In this document: piece after piece, positions 50,711-59,349 of the stretch
Position numbering within the stretch: the stretch's first letter is position 1
Layout of the letters: each line of letters opens with the position of its first letter
Assembly (NCBI RefSeq): GCF_003399645.1
Contig: NZ_NBXD01000014.1
Location: 248,001-312,000, forward strand
Length of the DNA stretch: 64,000 nt
Origin: Subtercola boreus
GTDB lineage: Bacteria; Actinomycetota; Actinomycetes; Actinomycetales; Microbacteriaceae
Direction: 5' to 3'
Notes under the pieces: generated by a model
What the model was told of the DNA's origin: nothing
Seen by the model: only the letters and a program-made list of their open reading frames with translations
Database searches by the model: none
Position numbers and translations under genes: made by a program

Positions 50711-52021
50711 TCAGTAGCGAAGAAGCAGGTCGGTCAGAACATCTGTGCCAAACACTAGTGCGTCGAGCGGCACCCGTTCATCGACGCCGTGGAAGAGCGC
50801 CGGGAAGTCGAGATCGGCTGGGAGCTTCAGCGGAGCGAAGCCGTAGCCCTTGATGCCGAGCATGCTCAGGGCTTTGTTGTCGGTACCTGCGGAGAGCAGG
50901 TAGGGCAGTACTTCTGCGCCGGGGTCGAACCGGTTCAGGCTCGAGATCATCTGGTCGACGAGCGGTCCGTCGAAGCTGGTCTCCAGCCCGATGTCCTGGT
51001 GCATGACGGTCACCTCGACGTGCGGGCCGGCCAGCTCGCGGATGCGCGCCATCACTTCGACCTCGTCGCCGGGCAGTACGCGCACATCCATGCGAGCCTC
51101 GGCGAAGTCAGGGATGACGTTGACCTTGTACCCCGCGTCGAGCATGGTGGGGTTCGTCGTCGCGCGGAGCGTCGCCGAGATGAAACGGCTGGCCGTGCCC
51201 GTGGCGATCGCCAGCTCTTCGGCACTGACCTGCTTCGGATCGCGGCCCAGGATGCCCGCCACCCTGTCGAGGAGCTGGCGGGTGGTCTGTGTGAGCTTCA
51301 CCGGCCATTCCTGGCTGCCGATGCGCGCGACCGCACCGGCCAGGCGCGTGACGGCGTTCTCGGAGTTGATCTGCGACCCGTGGCCGGCACGCCCCCGGGC
51401 GGTCAGCGTGATCCAGATGAGCGCTTTCTCCCCCGTCTGCACGAGATAGGCGCGCTGGCCTTCGAGGTCGATCGAGTAGCCCCCGACCTCTGAGATGGCC
51501 TCGGTCGCTCCCTCGAAGACCTCCGGATGCTCGTCGACCATGAAGTGCGAACCGAGCACTCCCCCGGCCTCCTCGTCGGCGAAGAACGCGATGACGAGGT
51601 CGCGGGCCGGCTGTCTGCCCGACCCGAGGATCTCGCCGAGGGCGGTGAGGATCATCGCGTCCATGTTCTTCATGTCGACCGCACCCCTGCCCCAGATCAT
51701 GCCGTCGCGAATTTCGCCGCCGAACGGATCGACCGACCAGTCGTCGGCGACGGCCGGAACGACATCGAGGTGGCCGTGCACGACGAGGGCTGCAGCATCC
51801 GGATTCGCACCCTCCACCCGGGCGATGACGCTGGTGCGACCGGGGGCGGCATCGAACAACTGCGGCTTCAGCCCCAGCGCCTGCAGCTCTGCCTCGACGT
51901 AGTGTGCCGCCTCGGTCTCGCCGTTCGACTTACCGTCGCCGTAGTTGCTGGTGTCGAAGTGGATGAGGTCGCGCGTGAGGTGCGCGGTGCGGTGCAGAGG
52001 GGTCTCGCTCGTCGGGGTCAT
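50711..52021 (-). CDS. M20-family dipeptidase/deacylase
   Basis: 436 residues. Metal-binding motifs are complete: LVVHGHLDVVPA, GRGAVDMKNMDAM, and FFADEEAGGVLGSHFMVDEH with the catalytic Glu pair. The dimerisation lid has SRFISATLRATTNPTMLDAGYKVNVIPDFAEARMDVRVLPG. It resembles actinobacterial dipeptidases/aminoacylases. No signal peptide is present. The substrate is unknown. Confidence 0.9.
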   Translation of the reverse strand: MTPTSETPLHRTAHLTRDLIHFDTSNYGDGKSNGETEAAHYVEAELQALGLKPQLFDAAPGRTSVIARVEGANPDAAALVVHGHLDVVPAVADDWSVDPFGGEIRDGMIWGRGAVDMKNMDAMILTALGEILGSGRQPARDLVIAFFADEEAGGVLGSHFMVDEHPEVFEGATEAISEVGGYSIDLEGQRAYLVQTGEKALIWITLTARGRAGHGSQINSENAVTRLAGAVARIGSQEWPVKLTQTTRQLLDRVAGILGRDPKQVSAEELAIATGTASRFISATLRATTNPTMLDAGYKVNVIPDFAEARMDVRVLPGDEVEVMARIRELAGPHVEVTVMHQDIGLETSFDGPLVDQMISSLNRFDPGAEVLPYLLSAGTDNKALSMLGIKGYGFAPLKLPADLDFPALFHGVDERVPLDALVFGTDVLTDLLLRY

Positions 52022-52152
52022 GGCATCACGCTACCGGCCCGGGCAACCGGTGCGATGCGTTCTGGGGCAGCGCAGTTCGTGCTATCGTCTTACCTTGTTG
52101 TTCTCCTGATGGGAGGGCAGCGGTTCGTCTCCCTCGGGGGGCGGCGACACCT

Positions 52153-52237
52153 GTCCGGGTGGCGGAAATGGTAGACGCGCTAGCTTGAGGTGCTAGTGCC
52201 TGTTATGGGCGTAGGGGTTCAAGTCCCCTTTCGGACA
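52153..52237 (+). tRNA. tRNA-Leu(GAG)
   Basis: 85 nt with a full cloverleaf. Acceptor GTCCGGG pairs with TTCGGAC (two G-U). Anticodon stem CTAGC/GCTAG encloses TTGAGGT with anticodon GAG (52187-52189). A long variable arm and T arm AGGGG-TTCAAGT-CCCCT are present, as for type-II Leu tRNA. CCA is not encoded. It reads CUC/CUU. Confidence 0.95.
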
Positions 52238-52245
52238 CCGAAGAA

Positions 52246-52289
52246 AAGAACGGGATTGTGACGACATGTCGCAATCCCGTTCTTCTTTT
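52246..52289 (+). terminator. Strong intrinsic terminator of tRNA-Leu
   Basis: Arms 52246-52262 and 52268-52284 pair over 17 nt with a single mismatch and a 5-nt loop, followed by CTTTT. This is a classical rho-independent terminator. Confidence 0.85.
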
Positions 52290-52407
52290 CCCGCAGTCTG
52301 TTGTAGTGTTAAACACGAAGTTGCTGTGCCTCGCAGTTCTGAATGCTCGCGGCCAAGCCCCGTTGCCCATTGCGCTTGAAAGATGGATGACAGGCACCGC
52401 GCTATCA

Positions 52408-52426
52408 GAACCCGGCAGTCGGGTTC
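52408..52426 (+). promoter_or_regulatory. Hairpin in the cold-shock gene leader
   Basis: GAACCCG (52408-52414) and CGGGTTC (52420-52426) form a perfect 7-bp stem 29 nt before the ATG and just ahead of the SD. With the ~165-nt leader upstream, this suits a temperature-sensitive or cold-stabilised mRNA structure. Confidence 0.4.
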
Positions 52427-52455
52427 ATTGAGAACGCTCCTGGAGGAGTTTTAAC

Positions 52456-52659
52456 ATGGCAATTGGTACCGTCAAATGGTTTAACGCTGAAAAAGGCTTC
52501 GGCTTCATCGCACCCGAGGATGGAAGCCCCGACGTTTTCGCTCACTACTCGGCGATCTCGAGCAACGGCTACAAGTCGCTCGACGAGAACCAGCGCGTCG
52601 AGTTCGACGTGACGCAGGGCCCGAAGGGCCCGCAGGCGGAGAACATCCGTAGCCTGTAA
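52456..52659 (+). CDS. cspA: Cold-shock protein
   Basis: 67 residues. [34 protein letters not shown] carries RNP1 (KGFGFI) and RNP2 (VFAHY; VFVHF is the usual form), followed by [19 protein letters not shown]. It binds single-stranded RNA/DNA as an RNA chaperone at low temperature. GGAGGAG sits 7 nt before the ATG. A long untranslated leader and a strong downstream terminator are present. Confidence 0.96.
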   Translation: MAIGTVKWFNAEKGFGFIAPEDGSPDVFAHYSAISSNGYKSLDENQRVEFDVTQGPKGPQAENIRSL

Positions 52660-52666
52660 ATATTGC

Positions 52667-52690
52667 ATGAGAAGCGCACGCGCTTCTCAT
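52667..52690 (+). terminator. Perfect 10-bp hairpin after the cold-shock gene
   Basis: ATGAGAAGCG and CGCTTCTCAT are separated by a CACG loop, 8 nt after the stop. No U-run follows, so it may work together with the next hairpin. Confidence 0.6.
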
Positions 52691-52709
52691 CGCGAATAAA
52701 TACTGTGGG

Positions 52710-52775
52710 AATGCCCTTGGCGAAAGCCAGGGGCATTTCTGTCTTAACGAAAGCCGGGGGCATTTCTGTTTTAAC
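52710..52775 (+). repeat. Second terminator and a tandem 27-nt duplication of its 3' half
   Basis: AATGCCCTTGGC and GCCAGGGGCATT form a GAAA-looped stem followed by T-rich sequence. The right half plus tail (52722-52748) is repeated at 52749-52775 with 25 of 27 matches; the differences are A/G in GCCAG/GCCGG and C/T in GTCTT/GTTTT. It looks like a recent duplication of a terminator segment. Confidence 0.65.
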
Positions 52776-52797
52776 CAGTGGTGTTTAGGCTGGGGGG

Positions 52798-53253
52798 ATG
52801 ACTGATGAGACGCGCGGAGACAGCCCGGAGAATCCGATCGACAATGATACCGAGTGGGTGGCGGCGCAGATCAGGGAGTATCTCGCTACCGATGGGGAGA
52901 AGCCGGCGTTCAAGGGTGGGGCGCCGCTGGTGCTGTTGACGACTCGGGGGCGAAAGAGCGGGGAGTGGCGGCGTACCTGCCTGATCGGGGCCGAAGACGA
53001 AGGGCGCCAGATACTGGTCGCGTCGCTCGGTGGGGCTCCGAAGCATCCGGCCTGGTACATCAATCTCGAGGCGAACCCCGAGGTCATTGTGCAGAACAAG
53101 GGTGCGATCATCCACGGCACCGCCCGCACCGCCACGGCCGAGGAGAAGCCGGCCCTGTGGGAGAAGATGGTCGGGCTCTACCCCGACTATGCCGACTACC
53201 AGCAGAAGACAGACCGCGAGATCCCGATCGTGATCGTGGACCCCGCGGTCTGA
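52798..53253 (+). CDS. Ddn-type F420H2-dependent nitroreductase/quinone reductase family protein
   Basis: 151 residues. The split-barrel core PLVLLTTRGRKSGEWRRTCLIGAEDEGRQILVASLGGAPKHPAWYINLEANPEVIVQ is the signature of the Ddn/FDOR-A family, with RxxGxxR-type F420-binding loops and ALWEKMVGLYPDYADYQQKTDREIPIVIVDP at the C-terminus. Mycobacterial Ddn reduces quinones and activates nitroimidazoles. The presence of Ddn suggests the cell makes F420. The gene stands alone between the cold-shock and alcohol dehydrogenase genes. Confidence 0.88.
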   Translation: MTDETRGDSPENPIDNDTEWVAAQIREYLATDGEKPAFKGGAPLVLLTTRGRKSGEWRRTCLIGAEDEGRQILVASLGGAPKHPAWYINLEANPEVIVQNKGAIIHGTARTATAEEKPALWEKMVGLYPDYADYQQKTDREIPIVIVDPAV

Positions 53254-53271
53254 AGTGAAGGCTCGGGCGGA

Positions 53272-54327
53272 TTACGCTGCGGCGAGCGTCTTGATGTCCA
53301 TCACGAAGCGGTAGCGCACGTCTGACTTCAGCACGCGCTCGTACGCCGCGTTCACCGCGTCGGCGGTCGCCTCGATGAGCTCGGTCTCGGGAGCGATGCC
53401 GTGCTCGGCGCAGAAGTCGAGCATCTCCTGCGTCTCGCGGATGCTGCCGATGCCCGACCCTGCGAACGAACGACGGTTGCCGAACAGGGTGAAGACCTGG
53501 ATGGGCAGGGGCTCCGGCGGGGCGCCGACGCTGACGAAGGTTCCGTTCAGACGCAGAACTTTCAGGTAGAGGTTGAGGTCGATCTTCGCGCTCACCGTGT
53601 TGATCACCAGGTCGAACGTGTTCGCAAGGTCGGTGAGAGTCGACTCGTCGCTGGTCGCGTAGTAGTGGTCGGCGCCGAGGCGAAGACCGTCTTCCTTCTT
53701 GCTGAGCGTCTGAGAGAGCACGGTGACCTCGGCGCCCATGGCGTGCGCGATCTTGACGGCCATGTGGCCGAGCCCGCCCATACCGACGACGGCGACCTTC
53801 TTGCCCGGTCCCGCGTTCCAGTGCGACAGGGGCGAGTAGGTCGTGATGCCGGCGCAGAGCAGCGGGGCGGCCTTCTCGAAGGGAATCGACTCGGGAACCC
53901 GCAGCACGAAGTCCTCGACGACCACGATGTGGGTCGAGTAGCCGCCCTGGGTGATGCTGCCGTCGCGATCGACGGCGGTGTAGGTGCCGGTGTTGCCCTT
54001 GAGGCAGTACTGCTCCTCGCCGGCCAGGCAGTTCTCGCACTCACGGCACGAGTTCACCATGCAGCCGACGCCGACCCGGTCTCCGACCTTGTGCAGGGTG
54101 ACTTCAGGGCCGACCTCGGTGACGACGCCCACGATCTCGTGGCCGACGACCTGCGGGTAGGCGATGTCGCCCCACTCGCCCCTGACGGTGTGGATGTCGC
54201 TGTGGCAGATGCCCGAGTAGGCGATCTCGATGAGCACGTCTTTCGCGCCCACCTCCCGGCGCTCGATAGTCGTGGCGCTCAGGGGTTCGGTCGGTGAGGT
54301 CGCAGCGATGGCGTTGACGGTTGTCAT
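53272..54327 (-). CDS. Zinc-dependent NAD(P) alcohol dehydrogenase (cinnamyl/YahK-type)
   Basis: 351 residues. Catalytic Zn: [32 protein letters not shown] (Cys, His-Glu). Structural Zn: [18 protein letters not shown] with four Cys. The Rossmann motif [21 protein letters not shown] and C-terminal [26 protein letters not shown] fit cinnamyl-alcohol dehydrogenase/YahK aldehyde reductases, which are usually NADPH-linked. It is 81 nt downstream of the aldo/keto reductase gene on the same strand. The two could share a carbonyl-detoxification role. Confidence 0.92.
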   Translation of the reverse strand: MTTVNAIAATSPTEPLSATTIERREVGAKDVLIEIAYSGICHSDIHTVRGEWGDIAYPQVVGHEIVGVVTEVGPEVTLHKVGDRVGVGCMVNSCRECENCLAGEEQYCLKGNTGTYTAVDRDGSITQGGYSTHIVVVEDFVLRVPESIPFEKAAPLLCAGITTYSPLSHWNAGPGKKVAVVGMGGLGHMAVKIAHAMGAEVTVLSQTLSKKEDGLRLGADHYYATSDESTLTDLANTFDLVINTVSAKIDLNLYLKVLRLNGTFVSVGAPPEPLPIQVFTLFGNRRSFAGSGIGSIRETQEMLDFCAEHGIAPETELIEATADAVNAAYERVLKSDVRYRFVMDIKTLAAA

Positions 54328-54408
54328 GTTTCTCCTAGGTGAGAGGGGTGGGGAGGGAATGAAGTTCAGGCTGCAGGCAAGACGGATGACGGTGCATCCG
54401 TTCGCCCG

Positions 54409-55386
54409 TCAGAAACCGGTGGGAATGTGCGGCTGATAGGGCGACTCGAGGGCCTCGAGCTCGTCGGGTGTGAGATCGATGTCCACGGAGGCGACAGCGT
54501 CGTCGAGGTGCTTCGGCTTGGTGGCGCCCACGATCGGCGAGGTCACGGCAGGCTGCTGCCGAACCCAGGCCAGCGCGATCTGCGCCCGTGAGACGCCGCG
54601 GTTCGCTGCGACGGTGGCCACAGCATCCGAGACCTGCTTGTCACCCTCTTCGGTGCCGGCGTAGACCCTCCCGCTGACGTTGTCGGTCTCGTCCCGGTGC
54701 GTCAACTCGCCCCAGGGGCGGGTGAGGCGGCCGCGTGCGAGGGGGCTCCAGGGCAGCACGCCCACGCCCTGGTCGAGGCAGAACGGGTGCATCTCCCGCT
54801 CCTCTTCGCGCTGGATGAGGTTGTAGTGGTCCTGCATCGAGACGAACCGGGTGAAGCCGCCGAGATCGGCCGTGTACTGGGCCTTCGCGAACTGCCAGGC
54901 GAACATCGACGAGGCACCGATGTAGCGCGCCTTGCCGGCTTTCACCACATCGTGCAGGGCCTCCATCGTCTCCTCGATGGGAACAGTGTCGTCCCACCGG
55001 TGAATCTGGTAGAGGTCGACGTAGTCGGTGCCGAGCCGCGTGAGGCTGGCGTCGATCTGGTTCATGATGTGCACACGGCTGAGGCCGCCGCCGTTGCCGC
55101 CCTTGTACATCGGCATGAAGACCTTGGTCGCGATCACGACCTCCTCGCGGGTCGCGAAGTCGGCCAGGGCGCGCCCCACGAACTCCTCGCTCGTGCCGTC
55201 GGAGTAGGCGTTGGCGGTGTCGAAGGTGGTGATACCGGCCTCGAGGGCCTGCTTGATGAAGGGGCGGCTGGTCTCCTCGTCGAGCGTCCACTCGTGATTG
55301 CCGCGGGAGGCTTCGCCGTAGCTCATGCAACCGAGGGTGATGGCCGAGACCTCCAGGCCGCTCGCGCCGAGTTTGAGGTATTTCAT
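54409..55386 (-). CDS. Aldo/keto reductase
   Basis: 325 residues. The AKR tetrad Asp-Tyr-Lys-His is visible as TFDTANAYSDGTSEEFVGRAL (Asp, Tyr), VVIATKVF (Lys) and YQIHRWD (His). The C-terminal NADPH-binding loop (ALAWVRQQPAVTSPIVGATKPKHLDDAVASVDIDL) is typical of the YhdN/AKR11-type group. It reduces aldehydes or ketones with NADPH; the substrate is unknown. Confidence 0.92.
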   Translation of the reverse strand: MKYLKLGASGLEVSAITLGCMSYGEASRGNHEWTLDEETSRPFIKQALEAGITTFDTANAYSDGTSEEFVGRALADFATREEVVIATKVFMPMYKGGNGGGLSRVHIMNQIDASLTRLGTDYVDLYQIHRWDDTVPIEETMEALHDVVKAGKARYIGASSMFAWQFAKAQYTADLGGFTRFVSMQDHYNLIQREEEREMHPFCLDQGVGVLPWSPLARGRLTRPWGELTHRDETDNVSGRVYAGTEEGDKQVSDAVATVAANRGVSRAQIALAWVRQQPAVTSPIVGATKPKHLDDAVASVDIDLTPDELEALESPYQPHIPTGF

Positions 55387-55479
55387 CGTGACTCCTTCAT
55401 ACGTCTGTTTCAGTCTGCTGCACCGGATGCCCCGCGAGGGAGGCCTCGACAGGGCACCCCTGGGTGTGCGGTCGGGAGG

Positions 55480-57300
55480 TCAGTGCGTTCCGATCCACTT
55501 GCGAACGGTCTGGATGCGCGCCTGCAGTTGTGTGACGCTCGCCTGGGCGACGGCCGGCCCGCCGCAGACCCGGCGGAGTTCGGCGTGGATGAGGCCGTGC
55601 GGCTCCCCCGATGTCTTCGCCCAGATGCCGACCACACTGTTGAGCAGGCTGCGCTGCTCCTTCAGCGTGCGGTAGAGGGGCGCTGCGGGCGCCTCCTCGG
55701 GCTTCTCCACCACGGGTGCGACGTAGCCGGGCTCATGCTTGCGCTTCGCCTGGCGTGCCTGCCGGTGCTGCAGAAGCTCTCGAACCTGCTCGGGTTCGAG
55801 CAGCCCGGGGATGCCGATGAAGTCGAGCTCCTCGTCGCTCCCGCCCATGGCCTCGGCGCCGAACTCGTCACCCTCGTAGACGACCATGTCGAAGGTCGCG
55901 TGCGAGGAGATGGGCTCGAAACTGAACTCCTGCTGCAGGGCGTCGGAAGCCTTCTCCTGGCGGTTGGCGGCATCCATCGCGTCTTCTTCGGGGGCGAAGA
56001 GGTCGATGGCGGGGTCGCCGCTCTCGCGGCGGTCGAGGGCGTGGTCGCGCTCGAGCTCCATCGTGTTCGCGAGGGCCATCAGGCTCGGCACGTTGGGCAG
56101 GAAGATCGAGGCGATCTCGCCGCGGCGCCGGGCCCGCACGAAGCGCCCGATGGCCTGCGCGAAGTACAGCGGTGTCGCGGCGCTCGTGGCGTAGACGCCC
56201 ACCGACAGACGCGGGATGTCGACCCCTTCCGACACCATGCGCACGGCGACCATCCACCGCCTCGTCGAGTTTGAGAACTCCTCGATGCGGTCGCTGGCCT
56301 CCTTCTCGTCGCTCAGCACGATGGTGATCGGCTGCCCGGTGATCTCGCCCAGAACATCGGCGTAGGCGCGGGCGGCATAGTGGTCGGTCGCGATGACGAG
56401 GCCACCGGCATCCGGAATCGACTGCCGCACCTCGCTCAGGCGTCGGTCGGCGGCTCGCAGCACCTGCGGGATCCAGTCGCCCTTCGGATCGAGCGCGGTG
56501 CGCCAGGCCTGCGAGGTGATGTCTTTCGTGTTGCCCTCGCCGAGGCGGGCCTCCATCTCCTCGCCGACGCCATCGCGCCAGCGCATGTGGCCGGCATAGA
56601 CCATGAAGAGCACGGGCCGTACGACGCCGTCCTTCAGTGCCCGGCCGTAGCCGTAGTTGTAGTCGGTGAGGCTGGTGCGGATGCCGTGCTCATCGGGCAG
56701 GTAGCTCACGAACGGAATCGGGGCGGTGTCTGAACGGAACGGTGTACCGGTGAGGCTGAGGCGGCGGGTGGCCGGCTCGAAAGCCTCGCGGATCGCATCG
56801 CCCCAGCTGAGCGCGTCTCCCCCGTGGTGCACCTCGTCGAGGATGACGAGGGATCGGCCGCTCAGGGTCAGGTCGCGGTGCAACTCGGCGCGGGTCGCGA
56901 CCTGTGCGTAGGTCACCACGACACCGTGGTAGTGCTTCGCGTGCCGGCCGTGGGCGTTCTTGAAGGTGGGGTCGAGACGGATGCCCGCCCGGTGCGCTGC
57001 GTCTGCCCACTGCTTCTTGAGGTGCTCGGTGGGGGCGACGACAGTGATGCGGTCGACGGTCTTTCTCGCGAGGAGTTCGGCGGCGAGACGGAGGGCGAAG
57101 GTGGTCTTGCCGGCGCCGGGGGTGGCTGCGGCGAGAAAGTCGCGGGGCTCGTGCTCGAAATAGGCCGTCAGCGCCTCGGACTGCCAGGCACGCAGCTTGC
57201 CGGCGGTGCCCCAGGCGGCCCGCTCGGGAAAGCTCGGGGAGAGGTGTTCGGCCGCGGAGGTTCCGACCGGGGGTCCTCCGGCGGCAGGCAGAATAGTCAC
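55480..57300 (-). CDS. DEAD/DEAH-box (SF2) helicase, ERCC3/Type-III-like
   Basis: 606 residues from the GTG at 57300; a GTG four codons earlier at 57312 is possible. Motifs: RAWQSEALTAYFEHEPRDFLAAATPGAGKTTFALRL (I), VVAPTEHLKKQW (Ia), VILDEVHHGGD (II), SLTGTPFRSD (III), VATDHYAARAY and VGVYATSAATPLYFAQAIGRFVRARRRGE (V-VI). The C-terminal third is acidic, low in similarity, and has Lys/Arg-rich QHRQARQAKRKHE. It is divergent from the AlkA-like gene. The role in DNA repair or restriction is uncertain. Confidence 0.85.
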   Translation of the reverse strand: MTILPAAGGPPVGTSAAEHLSPSFPERAAWGTAGKLRAWQSEALTAYFEHEPRDFLAAATPGAGKTTFALRLAAELLARKTVDRITVVAPTEHLKKQWADAAHRAGIRLDPTFKNAHGRHAKHYHGVVVTYAQVATRAELHRDLTLSGRSLVILDEVHHGGDALSWGDAIREAFEPATRRLSLTGTPFRSDTAPIPFVSYLPDEHGIRTSLTDYNYGYGRALKDGVVRPVLFMVYAGHMRWRDGVGEEMEARLGEGNTKDITSQAWRTALDPKGDWIPQVLRAADRRLSEVRQSIPDAGGLVIATDHYAARAYADVLGEITGQPITIVLSDEKEASDRIEEFSNSTRRWMVAVRMVSEGVDIPRLSVGVYATSAATPLYFAQAIGRFVRARRRGEIASIFLPNVPSLMALANTMELERDHALDRRESGDPAIDLFAPEEDAMDAANRQEKASDALQQEFSFEPISSHATFDMVVYEGDEFGAEAMGGSDEELDFIGIPGLLEPEQVRELLQHRQARQAKRKHEPGYVAPVVEKPEEAPAAPLYRTLKEQRSLLNSVVGIWAKTSGEPHGLIHAELRRVCGGPAVAQASVTQLQARIQTVRKWIGTH

Positions 57301-57365
57301 TTCCCAAAACACTACCCTGCTCGCGGAGGGGGTCGGGCGCAGGAGCCAGACGGGACAATGGGCAG

Positions 57366-58427
57366 GTGGAACCCTTCACCTTCACTCTCCCGGCGCGCCA
57401 GCCGTTCGATCACGCCGGTGTCACGCGGTTCCTCGCCGCGCATGCTGTTGCGGGTGTCGAGGCCGTGGTCGACGGGGAGTACTGGCGCACGCTGGCGCTC
57501 CCGGGTGGCGGTGGGGTTGGGGGCGCATCGGGCGGCGGTGGTGGCCAGGCGGTGCTGGCGGTGCGGGCCGATCCGGCGGGCGTCGCGGGGCGGGTGTGGC
57601 TGGGCGGCGGTGGCGGTGGCGGTGGCGGCACAGCTGAGCGTGTGGTGGCGGCGATCAGGCGGCTGTACGATCTCGACGCTGACGCGCCGGCGATAGACGG
57701 GGCGCTGGCGGTGGTGCCTGAACTGGGGGCATCGCTCAGGGCGGCCCCGGGCATCCGGATGCCCGGCTCGACCGATGCGCACGAGACACTCTTCCGCACC
57801 CTCCTCGGTCAGCAGGTCTCGGTGAAGGCCGCCCGAACGGTGCAGGGTCGCCTCGCGGCGGCCCTCGGGGACCCGCTGGACGAGCACCTGCGTGCCGTCG
57901 CGGCGGGCGGCCCACGCAGTCGGGCAGTGGGCGCCACGGACGCCGGTGATGACCCGCGGGGAGCTACCGCCGTCGCCGCGAGGGGTGGCTCAGGGAACCC
58001 GTCAGCAGTCCCCGGTGACCCTGCCGTGCTGTCGGGGCTGTTCCCGACGGCCGAACAGATCGCGGTCGGCGGACGAGGGGTGGTGCGGGGGCCGGCGCAG
58101 CGGGTGGAGACCATCCTGCGGGTGGCCGAGGCGCTCGCCGACGGGTCTCTCGTCATCGAGAACACCCTCACCGTGCCCGAGCTCACGTCGCGGCTGATGG
58201 CGGTACGGGGTATCGGACCGTGGACGGCCGACTACGTCTCGATGCGGGTGCTCGGCGCTCCCGACGTGCTGCTCGACGGGGATCTGGCGCTTCGCGCCGG
58301 CGCGGCCGCCCTCGGACTGCCCTCCGACCGCCGCGAACTCGTGCGCTACGCCGAACGCATGGCTCCCTGGCGCAGCTACTTCGGCATGCACCTCTGGCGA
58401 GACGCCGTCGCCGCGCTCGCCGGCTGA
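57366..58427 (+). CDS. AlkA-like DNA-3-methyladenine glycosylase II
   Basis: 353 residues from a GTG. The N-terminal AlkA_N-type region is followed by the HhH-GPD domain: LGQQVSVKAARTVQGRLA, then LMAVRGIGPWTADYVSMRVLGAPDVLLDGDLALRAGAAALG, with the catalytic Asp in LDGDL. Two low-complexity insertions differ from typical proteins (~280-300 aa): Gly-rich loops about residues 35-90 (including a run of nine Gly) and about 50 residues before PTAEQIA. It removes alkylated bases. Confidence 0.85.
   Translation: MEPFTFTLPARQPFDHAGVTRFLAAHAVAGVEAVVDGEYWRTLALPGGGGVGGASGGGGGQAVLAVRADPAGVAGRVWLGGGGGGGGGTAERVVAAIRRLYDLDADAPAIDGALAVVPELGASLRAAPGIRMPGSTDAHETLFRTLLGQQVSVKAARTVQGRLAAALGDPLDEHLRAVAAGGPRSRAVGATDAGDDPRGATAVAARGGSGNPSAVPGDPAVLSGLFPTAEQIAVGGRGVVRGPAQRVETILRVAEALADGSLVIENTLTVPELTSRLMAVRGIGPWTADYVSMRVLGAPDVLLDGDLALRAGAAALGLPSDRRELVRYAERMAPWRSYFGMHLWRDAVAALAG
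57604..57630 (+). repeat. GGYGGY-type microsatellite inside the AlkA-like gene
   Basis: The hexamer GGTGGC/GGCGGT is repeated about four times, encoding nine consecutive Gly residues. Length changes of six nucleotides would stay in frame. It lies in a loop outside the catalytic motif. Confidence 0.6.
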
Positions 58428-58536
58428 CCACCCCCGCTCCCCCGCCCGCCCCCTCCCCGCCCGCCCGGCGCCCGTGCGGCGAACGTGAGGTGTCTCACGA
58501 GTCGTAGGCTGAGGCGCAGCACGAGAGGAGCCACCC

Positions 58537-59328
58537 ATGACCGAACCCCACCCCTGGCGGCGGTACGTCGCACTGGGCGACTCCTTCACCGAGGGCATCG
58601 GCGACCCCGAGCCTGCCAGCCAGGGCGGAAACCGCGGCTGGGCAGATCGTGTGGCCGAAGTTCTGAGCACCCAGGCCGACGACGACTTCTCCTACGCCAA
58701 CCTGGCGATACGCGGAAGGCTGATCCGCCAGATCCTCGACGAGCAGGTGGAGCCCGCGCTGGCGCTTCGTCCCGACCTCATCACGATCTCGGCCGGTGGC
58801 AACGACATCATCCGGCCCGGCACCGATCCCGACGTCATCGCGGGCCAGCTCGACGCCGGCATCGCCGCGCTCACACAGAGCGGCGCGACCATCGTGGTCT
58901 TCACGGGAACGGATGTGGGCTTTTCACCGGTCTTCCGCGGCATCCGGGGCAAGGTGGCGATCTACAACGAGAACATCCGCGCCATCGCGGCGAAGTACGA
59001 CCTGGTCGTGGCCGACCAGTGGGGTCGCAGTGCCATCCAGAACGCGCGCATGTGGGCGCCCGACCGCCTGCACCTGAATGCGTTCGGGCACCACGAGGTC
59101 GCGCGCCTGGTGCTCGACGCGCTGAACGTGCCCAACGATCTGCAGCCCAACTCCCCTGAACCTCTGCCGGCACGACCGTGGCGCGCGGCCCGCACGGAGG
59201 ATCTCGTCTGGGCCCGCGAGTACTTCGTTCCGTGGGTGCTGCGCCGCGTGCGGCACCGGAGTTCGGGCGACGGCCGCGCCCCCAAGCGCCCCGCCGCCGG
59301 CCCCGTGCTCGCCCGCACCCCCGACTGA
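58537..59328 (+). CDS. SGNH/GDSL hydrolase
   Basis: 263 residues. Block I ALGDSFTEGIG (catalytic Ser), block II about GRLIRQILDEQ, block III ISAGGNDIIRPG, block V WAPDRLHLNAFGHHEVA with catalytic Asp and His are complete. There is no signal peptide. It likely hydrolyses esters of lipids or carbohydrates. GAGGAG precedes the ATG. Confidence 0.9.
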   Translation: MTEPHPWRRYVALGDSFTEGIGDPEPASQGGNRGWADRVAEVLSTQADDDFSYANLAIRGRLIRQILDEQVEPALALRPDLITISAGGNDIIRPGTDPDVIAGQLDAGIAALTQSGATIVVFTGTDVGFSPVFRGIRGKVAIYNENIRAIAAKYDLVVADQWGRSAIQNARMWAPDRLHLNAFGHHEVARLVLDALNVPNDLQPNSPEPLPARPWRAARTEDLVWAREYFVPWVLRRVRHRSSGDGRAPKRPAAGPVLARTPD

Positions 59329-59349
59329 CCCGGGCGGGGGCGCAGCGCG

